From: an uncultured Lachnospiraceae bacterium
Lineage (GTDB): Bacteria > Bacillota > Clostridia > Lachnospirales > Lachnospiraceae
DNA: 54,141 nt
Direction of reading: 5' to 3'
Assembly (NCBI GenBank): GCA_910585995.1
Contig: CAJUGG010000081.1
Coordinates: forward strand, 1 to 54,141
The position numbers and the translations under genes are program-made. Below are positions 8,361-16,941 of the stretch, piece by piece. The number at the start of each line of letters is the position of its first letter. Within the stretch, counting starts at the first letter, position 1. The notes under the pieces are model-generated. The model ran no database searches and had not been told where the DNA came from. It saw nothing but the letters and a program-made list of their open reading frames with translations.

Positions 8361-10514
8361 ATGAGTGGTGATGGTATCTTATGGACAGTCGTGGGATTTC
8401 CCTTTGCGGCGGCTTTTCTCTGTTATCTGACCGGTAGGGTAAGCAAGCCTGCAAGAGATCGCCTGTTGCAGCTTTCTGTCATCCTGGAGATGGGCTTTAT
8501 GCTCTGCGCAGTTCTGCGCTTCTGGCAGCAGGGAGAACTTTCCTTTAGCTGGGAAGGTTTTTGTATGCAGGGCTTGTACCTGAAACTGGATGGTTTTCGG
8601 GTACTCTATGGCAGTATCGCTGCATGGATGTGGATGATGACGGGGATCTTTTCCAGAGAATATTTTGCTCATTACAGGAACAGGAATCGTTATTATTTCT
8701 TTTATCTTTTGACCCTTGGGGCAACCATGGGAGTATTTTTATCGGGAGACTTTTATACGACGTTTATCTTTTTTGAGATCATGTCTTTGACTTCCTATGT
8801 CTGGGTAGTACATGAAGAAAAGAAAGAGGCGATGAAGGCAGGAGAGATCTATCTGGTCATTGCCATAATCGGCGGCCTGGTGATGCTGATGGGATTATTT
8901 CTGCTCTATGATGCAGTGGGGACGCTTCGGATGTCCGAACTGCACGATGCCATTGCACTGGTATGGGCAGAAAAGTCGGTGCAGCTCTATTGGGCTGGCG
9001 GATGTATGCTCTTTGGCTTTGGGGCCAAGGCGGGGATGTTCCCGCTGCATATCTGGCTTCCCAAAGCGCATCCGGTGGCACCGGCACCAGCCAGTGCTCT
9101 GCTGTCAGGAATCCTGACCAAGACAGGTGTCTTTGGCGTGCTGGTGGTCAGCGCAGAGATGTTTCGTTGTGACCCCGGCTGGGGGAAATGCATATTATAT
9201 CTTGGAGTGGTTACTATGTTTGGGGGAGCGATGATCGCGATATTTTCCGTGGATCTGAAGCGTACGCTGGCTTGCTCTTCCATGTCACAGATCGGATTTA
9301 TCCTAGTGGGCGCCGGGATGATGGAGCTTTTGGGTACAGAGAATGCTCTGGCAGTGCGGGGTACGATTCTGCATATGGTCAATCATTCCATGATCAAGCT
9401 AATTCTTTTTATGGCTGCTGGTGTGGTTTACATGAATCTGCACGCTTTGAATCTCAATGAGATCCAGGGATTTGGAAAACATAAACCGCTGCTGAAGGGC
9501 CTGTTTTTGGTGGGAGCTTTGAGTATCGGAGGAATACCGGGCTTTAGTGGCTATGTGAGTAAGACGCTTTTGCATGAGAGCATTGTGGAATATGCGGCGG
9601 AGTTAGCAGCACATGGAGAGTCGACCTTGACGATTCACGTGATCGAATGGATCTTTTTACTTACAGGTGGCATGACGATTGCCTATATGACAAAATTATT
9701 TGTGGCGGTATTCATAGAAGAACATCCGTTTGAACAAGAGCGCTTTGATCAGAAGACGCCCTATATGAATCGGGAGAGTATCTTTGCACTCTTGCTTCCG
9801 GCGATTGTTCTGCTGGGAATGGGATTTTTCCCGTATCTGACCATGAACCGGGCGGCTGATCTGGCACAGAGCTTTTTGCATGGAGAGATGCCAGCCCATG
9901 CCGTACACTATTTTAGCCTGGTCAACCTCAAAGGGGCGGCGATCTCGCTGGCCATCGGAGCACTGGTATATATTGGATTTATACGAAAGTTCCTGATGGG
10001 GAAAGATGAACAAGGGAGAGTGGTCTATCAAAATGTGTGGCCCGGATGGATGGATCTGGAAGATCTGATCTATCGCCCGGTGCTCCAAAAAGCAGCGATT
10101 ACGCTGGTGGCAGGTCTGACTCGTCTGGTGGATCAGATGTATGTAACGAGGAGCGTCCTGAAAGGATTACTGGAGCTTGGAGCATTTTTGGGACGGATCT
10201 TGGATCATTTGCTGGATGCTGTCTTGCTGTTCTTTCGGAGGACCACTCACAAGAGCCGGACAGAGCGGCATGTCTATTTGATCGGATCAAGATTGTCCCG
10301 TACCCTTGGGAAACTTCTGGACAATGTGACCGAATTATTGAATCATACCATATTCCGGCAGAAGCCGATCGAACATTCGTTTGTAGTCACTTTTGCCGAA
10401 TGGGAAGAGATGATACACAGGACGAACCGCCTGATCAGTGTCAGCCTGTCTTTTGGCCTGATGCTGGCAGCGATTGGGTTGGCCCTGACCTTGATCTATC
10501 TGCTGTGGTGGTAG
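8361..10514 (+). CDS. NuoL/MrpA-like large antiporter subunit (paralogue 4)
   Basis: 717 residues, the longest antiporter-like subunit here. Residues ~1-500 are the NuoL/MrpA core with Glu in FFEIMSLTSYVWV (~138) and Lys in GFGAKAGMFPLHIWLP (~223), then AHPVAPAPASALLSG and a conserved HxxxH-type helix (ILHMVNHSMIKL). After about residue 500 the protein carries a long C-terminal extension with amphipathic stretches and a final hydrophobic helix, resembling the lateral helix of NuoL or HyfB-type proteins. It lacks the MbhD/MbhE modules of long MrpA, which are encoded separately at 2262 and 2509. AAGGAGGAG precedes the start. It closes the ion-transport operon, 17 nt before a MATE gene. Confidence 0.87.
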   Translation: MSGDGILWTVVGFPFAAAFLCYLTGRVSKPARDRLLQLSVILEMGFMLCAVLRFWQQGELSFSWEGFCMQGLYLKLDGFRVLYGSIAAWMWMMTGIFSREYFAHYRNRNRYYFFYLLTLGATMGVFLSGDFYTTFIFFEIMSLTSYVWVVHEEKKEAMKAGEIYLVIAIIGGLVMLMGLFLLYDAVGTLRMSELHDAIALVWAEKSVQLYWAGGCMLFGFGAKAGMFPLHIWLPKAHPVAPAPASALLSGILTKTGVFGVLVVSAEMFRCDPGWGKCILYLGVVTMFGGAMIAIFSVDLKRTLACSSMSQIGFILVGAGMMELLGTENALAVRGTILHMVNHSMIKLILFMAAGVVYMNLHALNLNEIQGFGKHKPLLKGLFLVGALSIGGIPGFSGYVSKTLLHESIVEYAAELAAHGESTLTIHVIEWIFLLTGGMTIAYMTKLFVAVFIEEHPFEQERFDQKTPYMNRESIFALLLPAIVLLGMGFFPYLTMNRAADLAQSFLHGEMPAHAVHYFSLVNLKGAAISLAIGALVYIGFIRKFLMGKDEQGRVVYQNVWPGWMDLEDLIYRPVLQKAAITLVAGLTRLVDQMYVTRSVLKGLLELGAFLGRILDHLLDAVLLFFRRTTHKSRTERHVYLIGSRLSRTLGKLLDNVTELLNHTIFRQKPIEHSFVVTFAEWEEMIHRTNRLISVSLSFGLMLAAIGLALTLIYLLWW

Positions 10515-10531
10515 AAAAGAGGATCTAGTAA

Positions 10532-11887
10532 ATGAAAATAAGCCGAAAGGATACCCTGGATATGACCAAAGGCAGCCCTGTTAGAGTGCTGTTTCTCTTT
10601 GGAGTGCCGGTGATTTTATCCAATCTCTTTCAACAGCTTTACAATCTGATAGACAGTTTTATCGTGGGAAATTATCTGGGAGCGGACGCGCTGGCAGCGG
10701 TGGGCTTGGCAGGTACGATTACTGCGGTTATGGTACAGATGGCTTCCGGTCTTGCACTGGGAGCCTCTGTTGTCATAGCTCAGTATTTTGGTGCGGGAAA
10801 ATGGGAAAAGATCAGAGTCTGTATGGTGACGATCTGCACCTTTTCTGTGGGTGCGGGAATCTTAGCGACTGTATTGGCACAGATCTTTGCAAAAGAGATT
10901 CTGTTGTTGGTCAAGACTCCTTCGGAGGTTATGACAGATAGTGTGAATTATTTAACGATCTATTTTTGGGGAAGCATTGCGGTTTTTTTATACAATGCTC
11001 TGCATGCGGTCTATATTGCCATGGGAGATTCCCGGACACCGTTGTATTTTCTGCTGATGGCCTTTTTCTTAAATATAGCAGGGGATTTGTTTTTTATCGT
11101 CACATGTTCTATGGGAACCGGTGGGAGTGCACTGGCGACCACGCTTTCCCAGGGGATCTGCACGCTGCTGTCCCTGCTGGTGCTGGAGAAAAAGATGCAC
11201 CGTATGGGTATGAAGAAGATAGAACATATATTCGATAAGGCGGAATTTGTGCGTATGATGCGCATTGCGGTTCCGGCTGCACTGCAGCAGTCAGTGGTAT
11301 CTTTTGGAAATGTCTGTGTGCAGACGGTAATCAATGGTTTTGGCCCGGCTGTCATGGCGGGCTGTTCGGCTGCGAACAAAGCGGTCAATCTGGTCTCCAC
11401 CATACCGATCAACTGGGGAAATGCACTCTCTAACTATGTAAGCCAGAATATCGGGGCTGAGAGGCCGGAGCGCATCACTAAGGGAGTCCAGGTCTCGCTG
11501 GCAGTGACTGGAGGACTTTCTCTTGGGATGGTCGCAGTGATGGAATGGATGCCGGAAGCGATCATCGGCTGGTTTGTAGAAGGAAAAGGTGCAGAAGAAG
11601 TCATAAGGGTGGGCGCAGCGTATCTGAAAGTGACTGCCTGGTTTCTGGTGATCTTTTCCGGGTATATGATCTTAAAATCGGTCTTTAAAGGGGTGGGGGA
11701 TATGAACTGGTTTGTCGGACTCACGCTGGGAAGTCTGGGAGTCCGGGTGCTGTGCACCTTTTTCCTGACGCCCTTGATGGGAGAACGTATGCTATGGTGG
11801 AGCATAGTGATCGGATGGTGTGTGGTTTTTGTGCCCGCAGTGTGGCATTATGCAGGGGGAAAATGGAAGGGGCAAAGGGTGATCTGA
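10532..11887 (+). CDS. MATE family efflux transporter
   Basis: 451 residues, 12 predicted helices in two pseudo-symmetric halves, MatE domains at roughly residues 15-175 and 240-400. The N-terminal half shows GxPVILSNLFQQLYNLIDS-type features and LGADALAAVGLAG, typical of bacterial NorM/DinF-like MATE proteins. These export cationic drugs or metabolites in exchange for Na+ or H+. Only 17 nt separate it from the antiporter operon, so it is likely co-transcribed, which would fit Na+ coupling (inference). Substrate unknown. Confidence 0.9.
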   Translation: MKISRKDTLDMTKGSPVRVLFLFGVPVILSNLFQQLYNLIDSFIVGNYLGADALAAVGLAGTITAVMVQMASGLALGASVVIAQYFGAGKWEKIRVCMVTICTFSVGAGILATVLAQIFAKEILLLVKTPSEVMTDSVNYLTIYFWGSIAVFLYNALHAVYIAMGDSRTPLYFLLMAFFLNIAGDLFFIVTCSMGTGGSALATTLSQGICTLLSLLVLEKKMHRMGMKKIEHIFDKAEFVRMMRIAVPAALQQSVVSFGNVCVQTVINGFGPAVMAGCSAANKAVNLVSTIPINWGNALSNYVSQNIGAERPERITKGVQVSLAVTGGLSLGMVAVMEWMPEAIIGWFVEGKGAEEVIRVGAAYLKVTAWFLVIFSGYMILKSVFKGVGDMNWFVGLTLGSLGVRVLCTFFLTPLMGERMLWWSIVIGWCVVFVPAVWHYAGGKWKGQRVI

Positions 11888-11915
11888 TCGCCGTAGAGAG
11901 AGGGCATCAGATCAC
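11879..11915. terminator. Inverted repeat between convergent genes
   Basis: GTGATCTGAT (11879-11888) and ATCAGATCAC (11906-11915) form a perfect 10-bp stem. The MATE stop codon lies in the left arm and the stop of the minus-strand hydrolase in the right arm. No T-run follows in either direction, so it is a weak candidate for a shared bidirectional terminator. Confidence 0.4.
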
Positions 11916-12719
11916 AATCTCCATTCCTGTATAGAGCTGATGGGCTTGTTCGCCCAGTTCTTCTTTCAGGATCTGAAAGGCAGGCTCTTTGGTGCAGTGT
12001 CCGGTATAGATCTTCTGGATGCCTGTCGAGCGTATCCTCTTTGCGAGGGCGCGGACCTCTGTTTCAGGGGTATGATATAAGTGAAAACCGCCGATCATGG
12101 CGTAGATCTTCTTTTGCGGATATGCCCGCTGCACTTCCTCTATGATATTGTCCGCCCCTGCGTGGGAACAACTGCTTAAGATGACCAGTCCTTCTCTGGT
12201 ATCTAAAAGCAGACTTTGTTCATGGACAAAGGAATCCGGCAGATAGCGGATACCCTGTCGGACATAGAGATTGTTTTGCATTCCAAAGGCTTCGAGACCT
12301 TCGGTGCTATGTCCTAACAGGCTGACGCCCTTTACCAATTCTTGTTGATCTGTTACATAGAGGATACGGTCTTTGTAGGTATTTAAGAATCCGCGGTGTA
12401 TCCCGATATATTTTCGAAAAATCCATCGTTTTCCATAACAATTTTCTTTAGAGCCTTGTCTTAGATAAAAAGGTGCCTGGGAGTTTTGTGCAAAAAAAGC
12501 TCCCATGCCATCTGCATGGTCATAGTGGGCATGGGAAAGTACGCCAAAATCCACCAGGCTTAGATCAATACCCAGACGCTTGGCATTTTTGGCAAATCGG
12601 TCTGAAGCGCCGGTATCCAATAAGATGCGATAGGGAGGATAGTCGATATAGAGAGACAGACCCCATTCTGCTTCTAAGATTCCTTTGGTTAGATTGTCAA
12701 TTAAAACTGTGATCTTCAT
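11907..12719 (-). CDS. Metallo-beta-lactamase-fold hydrolase (COG1237-like)
   Basis: 270 residues. The metal-binding motif SHAHYDHADG (HxHxDH) lies near residue 75, further ligands are a His in SSCSHAGADN and a His near the C-terminus (IYTGHCT). The opening (KITVLIDN, then LLDTGAS) and overall layout fit the COG1237 group, which includes enzymes annotated as dihydropterin-ribofuranosylaminobenzene phosphate synthases; that substrate should not be assumed here. ATG at 12719 is chosen because AGGAG lies about 9 nt before it; a longer form to 12767 lacks support. Cytoplasmic, no signal peptide. Confidence 0.85.
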   Translation of the reverse strand: MKITVLIDNLTKGILEAEWGLSLYIDYPPYRILLDTGASDRFAKNAKRLGIDLSLVDFGVLSHAHYDHADGMGAFFAQNSQAPFYLRQGSKENCYGKRWIFRKYIGIHRGFLNTYKDRILYVTDQQELVKGVSLLGHSTEGLEAFGMQNNLYVRQGIRYLPDSFVHEQSLLLDTREGLVILSSCSHAGADNIIEEVQRAYPQKKIYAMIGGFHLYHTPETEVRALAKRIRSTGIQKIYTGHCTKEPAFQILKEELGEQAHQLYTGMEIVI

Positions 12720-12819
12720 AGAAAATTCTCCTTTGCCCATTATAGCACAGAAGTGGTGCCAAGACAATAAATTGAGTGATGCCTGACGTTGCCGGGATCT
12801 TAGGGATCACTTCTTTGGA

Positions 12820-12948
12820 ATATGGGGTCCGAATATGAAAACGGATAATCGAATCCTGCGGGTCAATATGGCCAATATCCGCAGGAAGATCGAGAAATAT
12901 ATCTTTGCCGAAGTAGGAGTGGGGTATCGGATTGTGGACCCAGAGTAA
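12820..12948 (+). pseudogene. Relic of a KdpE/OmpR-type response regulator (C-terminal end)
   Basis: In frame, positions 12823-12945 read WGPNMKTDNRILRV, then NMANIRRKIEK, then YIFAEVGVGYRIVDPE and a TAA at 12946-12948. This is the end of the winged-helix DNA-binding domain of KdpE-like response regulators, including the recognition helix and final hairpin. Compared with family members about six residues are missing between RRKIEK and YIF, and the frame meets a stop about 42 nt before the WGP codons. Receiver domain and start are absent. No ribosome-binding site serves the internal ATG at 12835. It is a decayed fragment, on the opposite strand to its neighbours. Confidence 0.72.
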
Positions 12949-12957
12949 AAAAGTCTG

Positions 12958-13605
12958 TCAGACCCCTTCTCTGGCGCACAGATCGCGGACACAGCACCGG
13001 TCGCAGTAAGGCTTTGTCCTGGCGGTACAGACTTCTCTGCCATGGTAGACCAGCCGGTGACAAAAATCGCTTCCTTCTGCTGGGGGAATGAGTTTCCACA
13101 GGGCCATCTCTACTTTTTTGGGCACTGTGATACCGTCCACAAGCCCCATCCGGTTGACGAGGCGGATACAGTGGGTGTCTGTGACGATTGCAGGCTTATG
13201 AAAGACATCTCCCATGATCAGATTGGCGCTTTTTCTGCCCACGCCGGGAAGTTTTAACAGGGCATCGAAAGTATCTGGCACTTTGCCTTGATACTGTTCG
13301 TCAAGGATCTTCATACAGGCATGGATATCCCTGGCCTTGCTTTTTCCAAGACCGCAGGGCCTTATGATAGCTTCGATCTCTTCGGCAGTCGTGCCTGCAA
13401 GGGCTTTTACATCGGGAAATTTTTCATATAGTTTTTCCACGATGACATTGACTCTGGCGTCGGTGCACTGAGCAGCCAGCCGGACACTCACCAGGAGCTT
13501 CCAGGCATTGTCATAGTCTAATGTACAGCCGGCTTCTGGGTATTCTTTTTTCAGACGTTCGATAAGTTGCAGTGCCAGTTTTTTCTTTTGGGCTTCCGTT
13601 TTCAT
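12958..13605 (-). CDS. nth: Endonuclease III (DNA glycosylase/AP lyase)
   Basis: 215 residues, base-excision-repair enzyme that removes oxidised pyrimidines and cleaves the abasic site. The helix-hairpin-helix LPGVGRKSAN with the catalytic lysine is present, followed by VTDTHCIRL with the catalytic aspartate. Four cysteines for a 4Fe-4S cluster close the protein. Their spacing is C-x7-C-x2-C-x5-C, one residue longer in the first gap than the usual C-x6-C-x2-C-x5-C. I checked this gap codon by codon. Likely functional, with the loop slightly enlarged. The start lacks a strong nearby ribosome-binding site. Confidence 0.93.
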   Translation of the reverse strand: MKTEAQKKKLALQLIERLKKEYPEAGCTLDYDNAWKLLVSVRLAAQCTDARVNVIVEKLYEKFPDVKALAGTTAEEIEAIIRPCGLGKSKARDIHACMKILDEQYQGKVPDTFDALLKLPGVGRKSANLIMGDVFHKPAIVTDTHCIRLVNRMGLVDGITVPKKVEMALWKLIPPAEGSDFCHRLVYHGREVCTARTKPYCDRCCVRDLCAREGV

Positions 13606-13679
13606 CTGTTTGTCTTAGGTCCTTTCCAACATATGGCATTATTGTATCACGCGCATCCAGAACTTGTCATCAGTAAGTT

Positions 13680-13708
13680 TTGACATTTAAGAAAAGCTAT
13701 TTTATAAT
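13680..13708 (+). promoter_or_regulatory. Sigma-A promoter of the cytidylate-kinase-like gene
   Basis: TTGACA (13680-13685), exactly 17 bp, TATAAT (13703-13708): a perfect consensus pair. The start codon follows 26 nt after the -10 box, with AAAAGGAGGG in between, giving a very short leader. Expression is expected to be strong and constitutive. Confidence 0.85.
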
Positions 13709-13734
13709 AGGAAGAAAAAAAAGGAGGGTTCACT

Positions 13735-14325
13735 ATGAGGAAAATTATTACCATCGGCAGAGAGTTTGGCGCTGGCGGGGGTGAGATCGGAAAGAGAGTG
13801 GCAAAGGCACTTCAGTTGCCCTATTATGACAAGGATATCATCCTGAAGACGGCCATGGCGAATCGAAAGCTGAACCCTGAGCAGGTGCGTAAATGGGATG
13901 AGCGAGTCCCCAGCAGTTTCGGGTTTGCCCAGAGTCTGTTTGACTTTTATAATAAGCCTCTGGATGAGGAATTGTGGAGGGCACAAAAAGAAGCCATCCG
14001 GGAACTGGCGAATAAAGAGAGCTGTATTATTGTTGGAAGAAATGGCGATTATATCTTGAGACAGTTTGACCACTGCCTGAATGTGTTTATCCATGCGGGC
14101 TTTCAGTGGCGGGTAAAAAGGATGGCCGGGATGATGCCGGATACCTCCATAGACCAGGTGATCGCAGATGTAAAAGCAGCAGACAAGGCCAGAAAGAGGT
14201 ACTGCGCGTACTATACCGGCAAGACCTACGGGGACTCCAGAAATTTTGACTTGACTCTGAATACAGAGAAGTTAGGGATCGAAAAGGCGACAGAACTGAT
14301 CCTTGAAGCAGCTGAAAAGATCTGA
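13735..14325 (+). CDS. Cytidylate-kinase-like P-loop protein
   Basis: 196 residues, cytidylate kinase-like family (PF13189 type). The N-terminus ITIGREFGAGGGEIGKRVA holds a modified P-loop, followed by the LPYYDKDII segment typical of this group; VGRNGDYIL is the second conserved block. It differs from true Cmk in lacking an ordinary GxxGxGKS loop, so nucleotide monophosphate kinase activity is uncertain. Monocistronic behind a consensus promoter. Physiological substrate unknown. Confidence 0.85.
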   Translation: MRKIITIGREFGAGGGEIGKRVAKALQLPYYDKDIILKTAMANRKLNPEQVRKWDERVPSSFGFAQSLFDFYNKPLDEELWRAQKEAIRELANKESCIIVGRNGDYILRQFDHCLNVFIHAGFQWRVKRMAGMMPDTSIDQVIADVKAADKARKRYCAYYTGKTYGDSRNFDLTLNTEKLGIEKATELILEAAEKI

Positions 14326-14363
14326 GTTCGGGAGATACGTGTATACAATGATACAGTTTTTTC

Positions 14364-14392
14364 TTGACAAGGAAGACAGAAAAAATTATACT
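14364..14392 (+). promoter_or_regulatory. Sigma-A promoter of the amino-acid ABC importer
   Basis: TTGACA (14364-14369), 17-bp spacer, TATACT (14387-14392). The leader that follows is about 90 nt and contains the hairpin at 14408-14433. Confidence 0.82.
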
Positions 14393-14407
14393 TATAGACA
14401 GCATCAG

Positions 14408-14443
14408 AGGCGGTGTAGAAAGATACATCGCTTTTGTGTTTAA
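14408..14443 (+). other. Leader hairpin with T-rich tail, possible attenuator
   Basis: AGGCGGTGTA (14408-14417) pairs with TACATCGCTT (14424-14433) around a GAAAGA loop, ten pairs including two G-T, followed by TTGTGTTT. It begins about 16 nt after the -10 box of the importer promoter. The shape is that of a weak intrinsic terminator in the leader. No alternative antiterminator fold was found. Confidence 0.4.
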
Positions 14444-14486
14444 GAATATTGGCAGAGATGCCAAAGGAAAAGGAGAGTACATAGTT

Positions 14487-15365
14487 ATGAAAAAGTTAAT
14501 TGTTATGTCTATGATTGCCTGCCTGGCAATTTCTACTGTGGCATGCGGCGCAAAAGAAGAAGCTGCACCGACAGAGGCTGAGACACCAACCACAGAGGCA
14601 GACGCAGAAGCACCCGCAGAGGGAGAGGATGCACAGGAGACACCGGAAGCTGAGACAGAGGGAGAGACAGCAGCACCTGCGTCTGACAAGACCTGGGTGA
14701 TCGCTATGGATACCGTATTTCGTCCCTTTGAGTTTACCGATGAAAAGGGAGAGTTTGTAGGGATCGATGTGGACGTGATCAAAGCGGTTGCAGAAGATCA
14801 GGGATTTGCTTATGAGATCAGAAGCCTTGGATGGGATGCGGCAGTGGCAGCCGTACAGGTCGGACAGGCAGATATGCTGATCGCTGGCGCTTCCATCACA
14901 GATGAGCGTAAAGAGAGCGGTTGGATCTTCTCGGACGGATACTATGATGCAACCCAGACCTTTGTTGTGGCAGAGGGCAGCGATATTAAAAGCTATGAAG
15001 ATCTGGCAGGCAAACAGGTTGTGGTAAAAAATGGTACAGCAGGTGCTGCATTTGCAGACAGCTTAAAGGATGAGTATGGATTTACTGTAAAAGTGTTGGA
15101 GGATTCTCCAACCATGTATCAGGATGTCATCAGCGGCAACAGTGCAGCTTGTGTAGAAGACAAACCGATTATGGCAGACTCTATTAAGAGTGCAGGCCTT
15201 GCCCTTCAGATTCCGGAAGGCATGGAGAGCGAGGGTGCTCCTTATGGTGCAGCGATCATGAACGAGGCTAACCAGGAGCTTCTGGATATGTTTAATGCAG
15301 GCCTTGCAAACATCAAGGCAAATGGAACTTATGATGAGATCATCGCTACCTATCTTGGAGAATAA
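14487..15365 (+). CDS. Polar amino-acid ABC transporter, substrate-binding lipoprotein
   Basis: 292 residues. Lipoprotein signal peptide MKKLIVMSMIACLAIS ending in a lipobox-like STVAC with the cysteine at about residue 20, then a ~55-residue acidic Thr/Glu/Ala-rich linker, then an SBP_bac_3 domain (WVIAMDTVFRPFEFTDEKGE, DMLIAGASITDERK, VVKNGTAG). These bind polar amino acids such as glutamine, histidine or cystine outside the membrane. ATG 14487 with AGGAGAG upstream is preferred to an extended form that would lack a signal peptide at its N-terminus. First gene of a three-gene importer operon. Confidence 0.92.
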   Translation: MKKLIVMSMIACLAISTVACGAKEEAAPTEAETPTTEADAEAPAEGEDAQETPEAETEGETAAPASDKTWVIAMDTVFRPFEFTDEKGEFVGIDVDVIKAVAEDQGFAYEIRSLGWDAAVAAVQVGQADMLIAGASITDERKESGWIFSDGYYDATQTFVVAEGSDIKSYEDLAGKQVVVKNGTAGAAFADSLKDEYGFTVKVLEDSPTMYQDVISGNSAACVEDKPIMADSIKSAGLALQIPEGMESEGAPYGAAIMNEANQELLDMFNAGLANIKANGTYDEIIATYLGE

Positions 15366-15404
15366 GACCAGGCAGCAGATGAGTTAAGAAGGAGAAGCTG
15401 ACCT

Positions 15405-16073
15405 ATGATTTCTATCGTTCAAGTATATGGCACCATGCTGCTTAACGCACTGGGAAGGACGCTGTGGATGACGCTTCTGGCACTGATCTTTGCCACGGTG
15501 ATTGGCATGATCTTTGGCCTTATGAATGTGGCGCCCAACCGGATATTAAACTTTATTGGTACGTTTTATGTGGATGCAGTCCGCGGAGTGCCTTTGATCG
15601 TACTGGCATATTTTATCTATTTTGGAGTGCCTGGCGGGATTCAGATGCTGGGATTTCAGAATTTCCGCTTAGAGAGCCTGGAGGCGGGTACGATTGCACT
15701 CTCCATGAACTGTGGTGCCTATATGGCAGAGATCATTCGGGCAGGTATTGAAAGTGTGGACCGCGGGCAGATGGAGGCAGGCAGAAGCTTAGGACTGTCT
15801 TACCAGGCCTGTATGGCGCTGATTGTGGTGCCGCAGGCGGTCCGCACGATGATTCCTTCGATTATCAACCAGTTTATCATCACACTGAAGGATACTTCGA
15901 TTCTCTCCGTCATTGGTTTCCCGGAACTGACCAATGTGGGTAAGACCATTATGGGAAATACCTTTAAGCCCATGCAGGCGTGGGCCATCATTGGTATCAT
16001 GTATCTGATTGTCATTACGATCTTAAGTAAGATTGCCAAACAGGTAGAGAGGAGGGTGAATCGTGGCAGATAG
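15405..16073 (+). CDS. Polar amino-acid ABC transporter, permease
   Basis: 222 residues, five predicted helices, BPD_transp_1 domain of the His/Glu/Gln/Arg/opine family (HisM/GlnP type). The EAA-loop region lies at GIESVDRGQMEAGRSLGLS, which contacts the ATPase. A single permease gene implies a homodimer. Starts 40 nt after the binding protein and overlaps the ATPase gene by 11 nt. Confidence 0.93.
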   Translation: MISIVQVYGTMLLNALGRTLWMTLLALIFATVIGMIFGLMNVAPNRILNFIGTFYVDAVRGVPLIVLAYFIYFGVPGGIQMLGFQNFRLESLEAGTIALSMNCGAYMAEIIRAGIESVDRGQMEAGRSLGLSYQACMALIVVPQAVRTMIPSIINQFIITLKDTSILSVIGFPELTNVGKTIMGNTFKPMQAWAIIGIMYLIVITILSKIAKQVERRVNRGR

Positions 16074-16818
16074 AGAAGTTACCTATGGAGAATGCAAGAT
16101 TCACGTATCCAATCTGCGCAAGAGCTTTGGAAAATTAGAAGTATTAAAAGATATCAGTATGGATGTCCATGAGGGAGAAGTCGTGGTCTTATTAGGACCT
16201 TCCGGCAGCGGCAAATCCACACTTTTGCGCTGCCTGAATCAGTTGGAGACCGTGACCAGCGGGACGATTGTGATCGACGGACATGATGTGACTGATAAAC
16301 ATACAAATATCAATAAAGTGCGTGAAAATATCGGGATGGTATTTCAGCATTTTAACTTGTTTAATCATCTGACGGTGATGGACAACATGACACTGGCACC
16401 CACGCATCTGAAGCTTTTGACCAAGGAAGCGGCAAAAGAAGAAGCACAAAAGCTTTTAAGACGTGTGGGGCTTGAGGACAAGGCGGACGCCTATCCAAGT
16501 CAGCTCTCCGGCGGACAGAAGCAGCGTGTGGCGATTGCCCGCGCACTGGAGATGCGGCCGGATATTATGCTCTTTGACGAGCCAACCAGTGCACTGGACC
16601 CGGAGATGGTGGGAGAAGTGCTGGCGGTTATGAAAGAGCTGGCAAGAGAAGGGATGACGATGGTGGTAGTCACCCATGAGATCGGGTTTGCCAGAGAGGT
16701 CGGCAGCCGCGTGATCTTTATGGAGGGCGGCTATATTGTGGAAGAGGGCACTCCTGATGAAGTGATCCTTCATCCCAAGGAGCCAAGGACCGTCGATTTC
16801 CTGAGTAAGGTATTATAA
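16063..16818 (+). CDS. Polar amino-acid ABC transporter, ATP-binding protein
   Basis: 251 residues, GlnQ/HisP type. Walker A GPSGSGKST, Q-loop in GMVFQHFNLF, signature LSGGQKQRVA, Walker B IMLFDEPTSALD, and H-loop VVVTHEI are all intact. GTG start at 16063 behind GGAGGG, inside the end of the permease gene, so translation is coupled. A terminator follows at 16830. Confidence 0.95.
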   Translation: MADREVTYGECKIHVSNLRKSFGKLEVLKDISMDVHEGEVVVLLGPSGSGKSTLLRCLNQLETVTSGTIVIDGHDVTDKHTNINKVRENIGMVFQHFNLFNHLTVMDNMTLAPTHLKLLTKEAAKEEAQKLLRRVGLEDKADAYPSQLSGGQKQRVAIARALEMRPDIMLFDEPTSALDPEMVGEVLAVMKELAREGMTMVVVTHEIGFAREVGSRVIFMEGGYIVEEGTPDEVILHPKEPRTVDFLSKVL

Positions 16819-16829
16819 AAAAGAGCAAG

Positions 16830-16871
16830 AAAAGACACGAAGCAGAAGAACATTGCTTGGTGTCTTTTTTC
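16830..16871 (+). terminator. Intrinsic terminator of the ABC importer operon
   Basis: AAAAGACAC and AAGCA on the left pair with TGCTT and GTGTCTTTT on the right, with a loop of about 9 nt, and the right arm ends in a TTTTTT run at 16865-16870. A textbook terminator 12 nt after the ATPase stop codon. Confidence 0.88.
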
Positions 16872-16941
16872 TGTACAGGACAAACTCGAATTTAAAAACT
16901 ATATAAAATTCTCTACAAGAAGCCAAGTTATTTAAAATCGT

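Noticed and set aside
14395..14486. Fourth copy of the pyrF/purM RNA element (ACAGCATC near 14399)
   Set aside because: Only the short ACAGCATC string matches; the shared loop, bulge and GCGGAACTT tail are missing.
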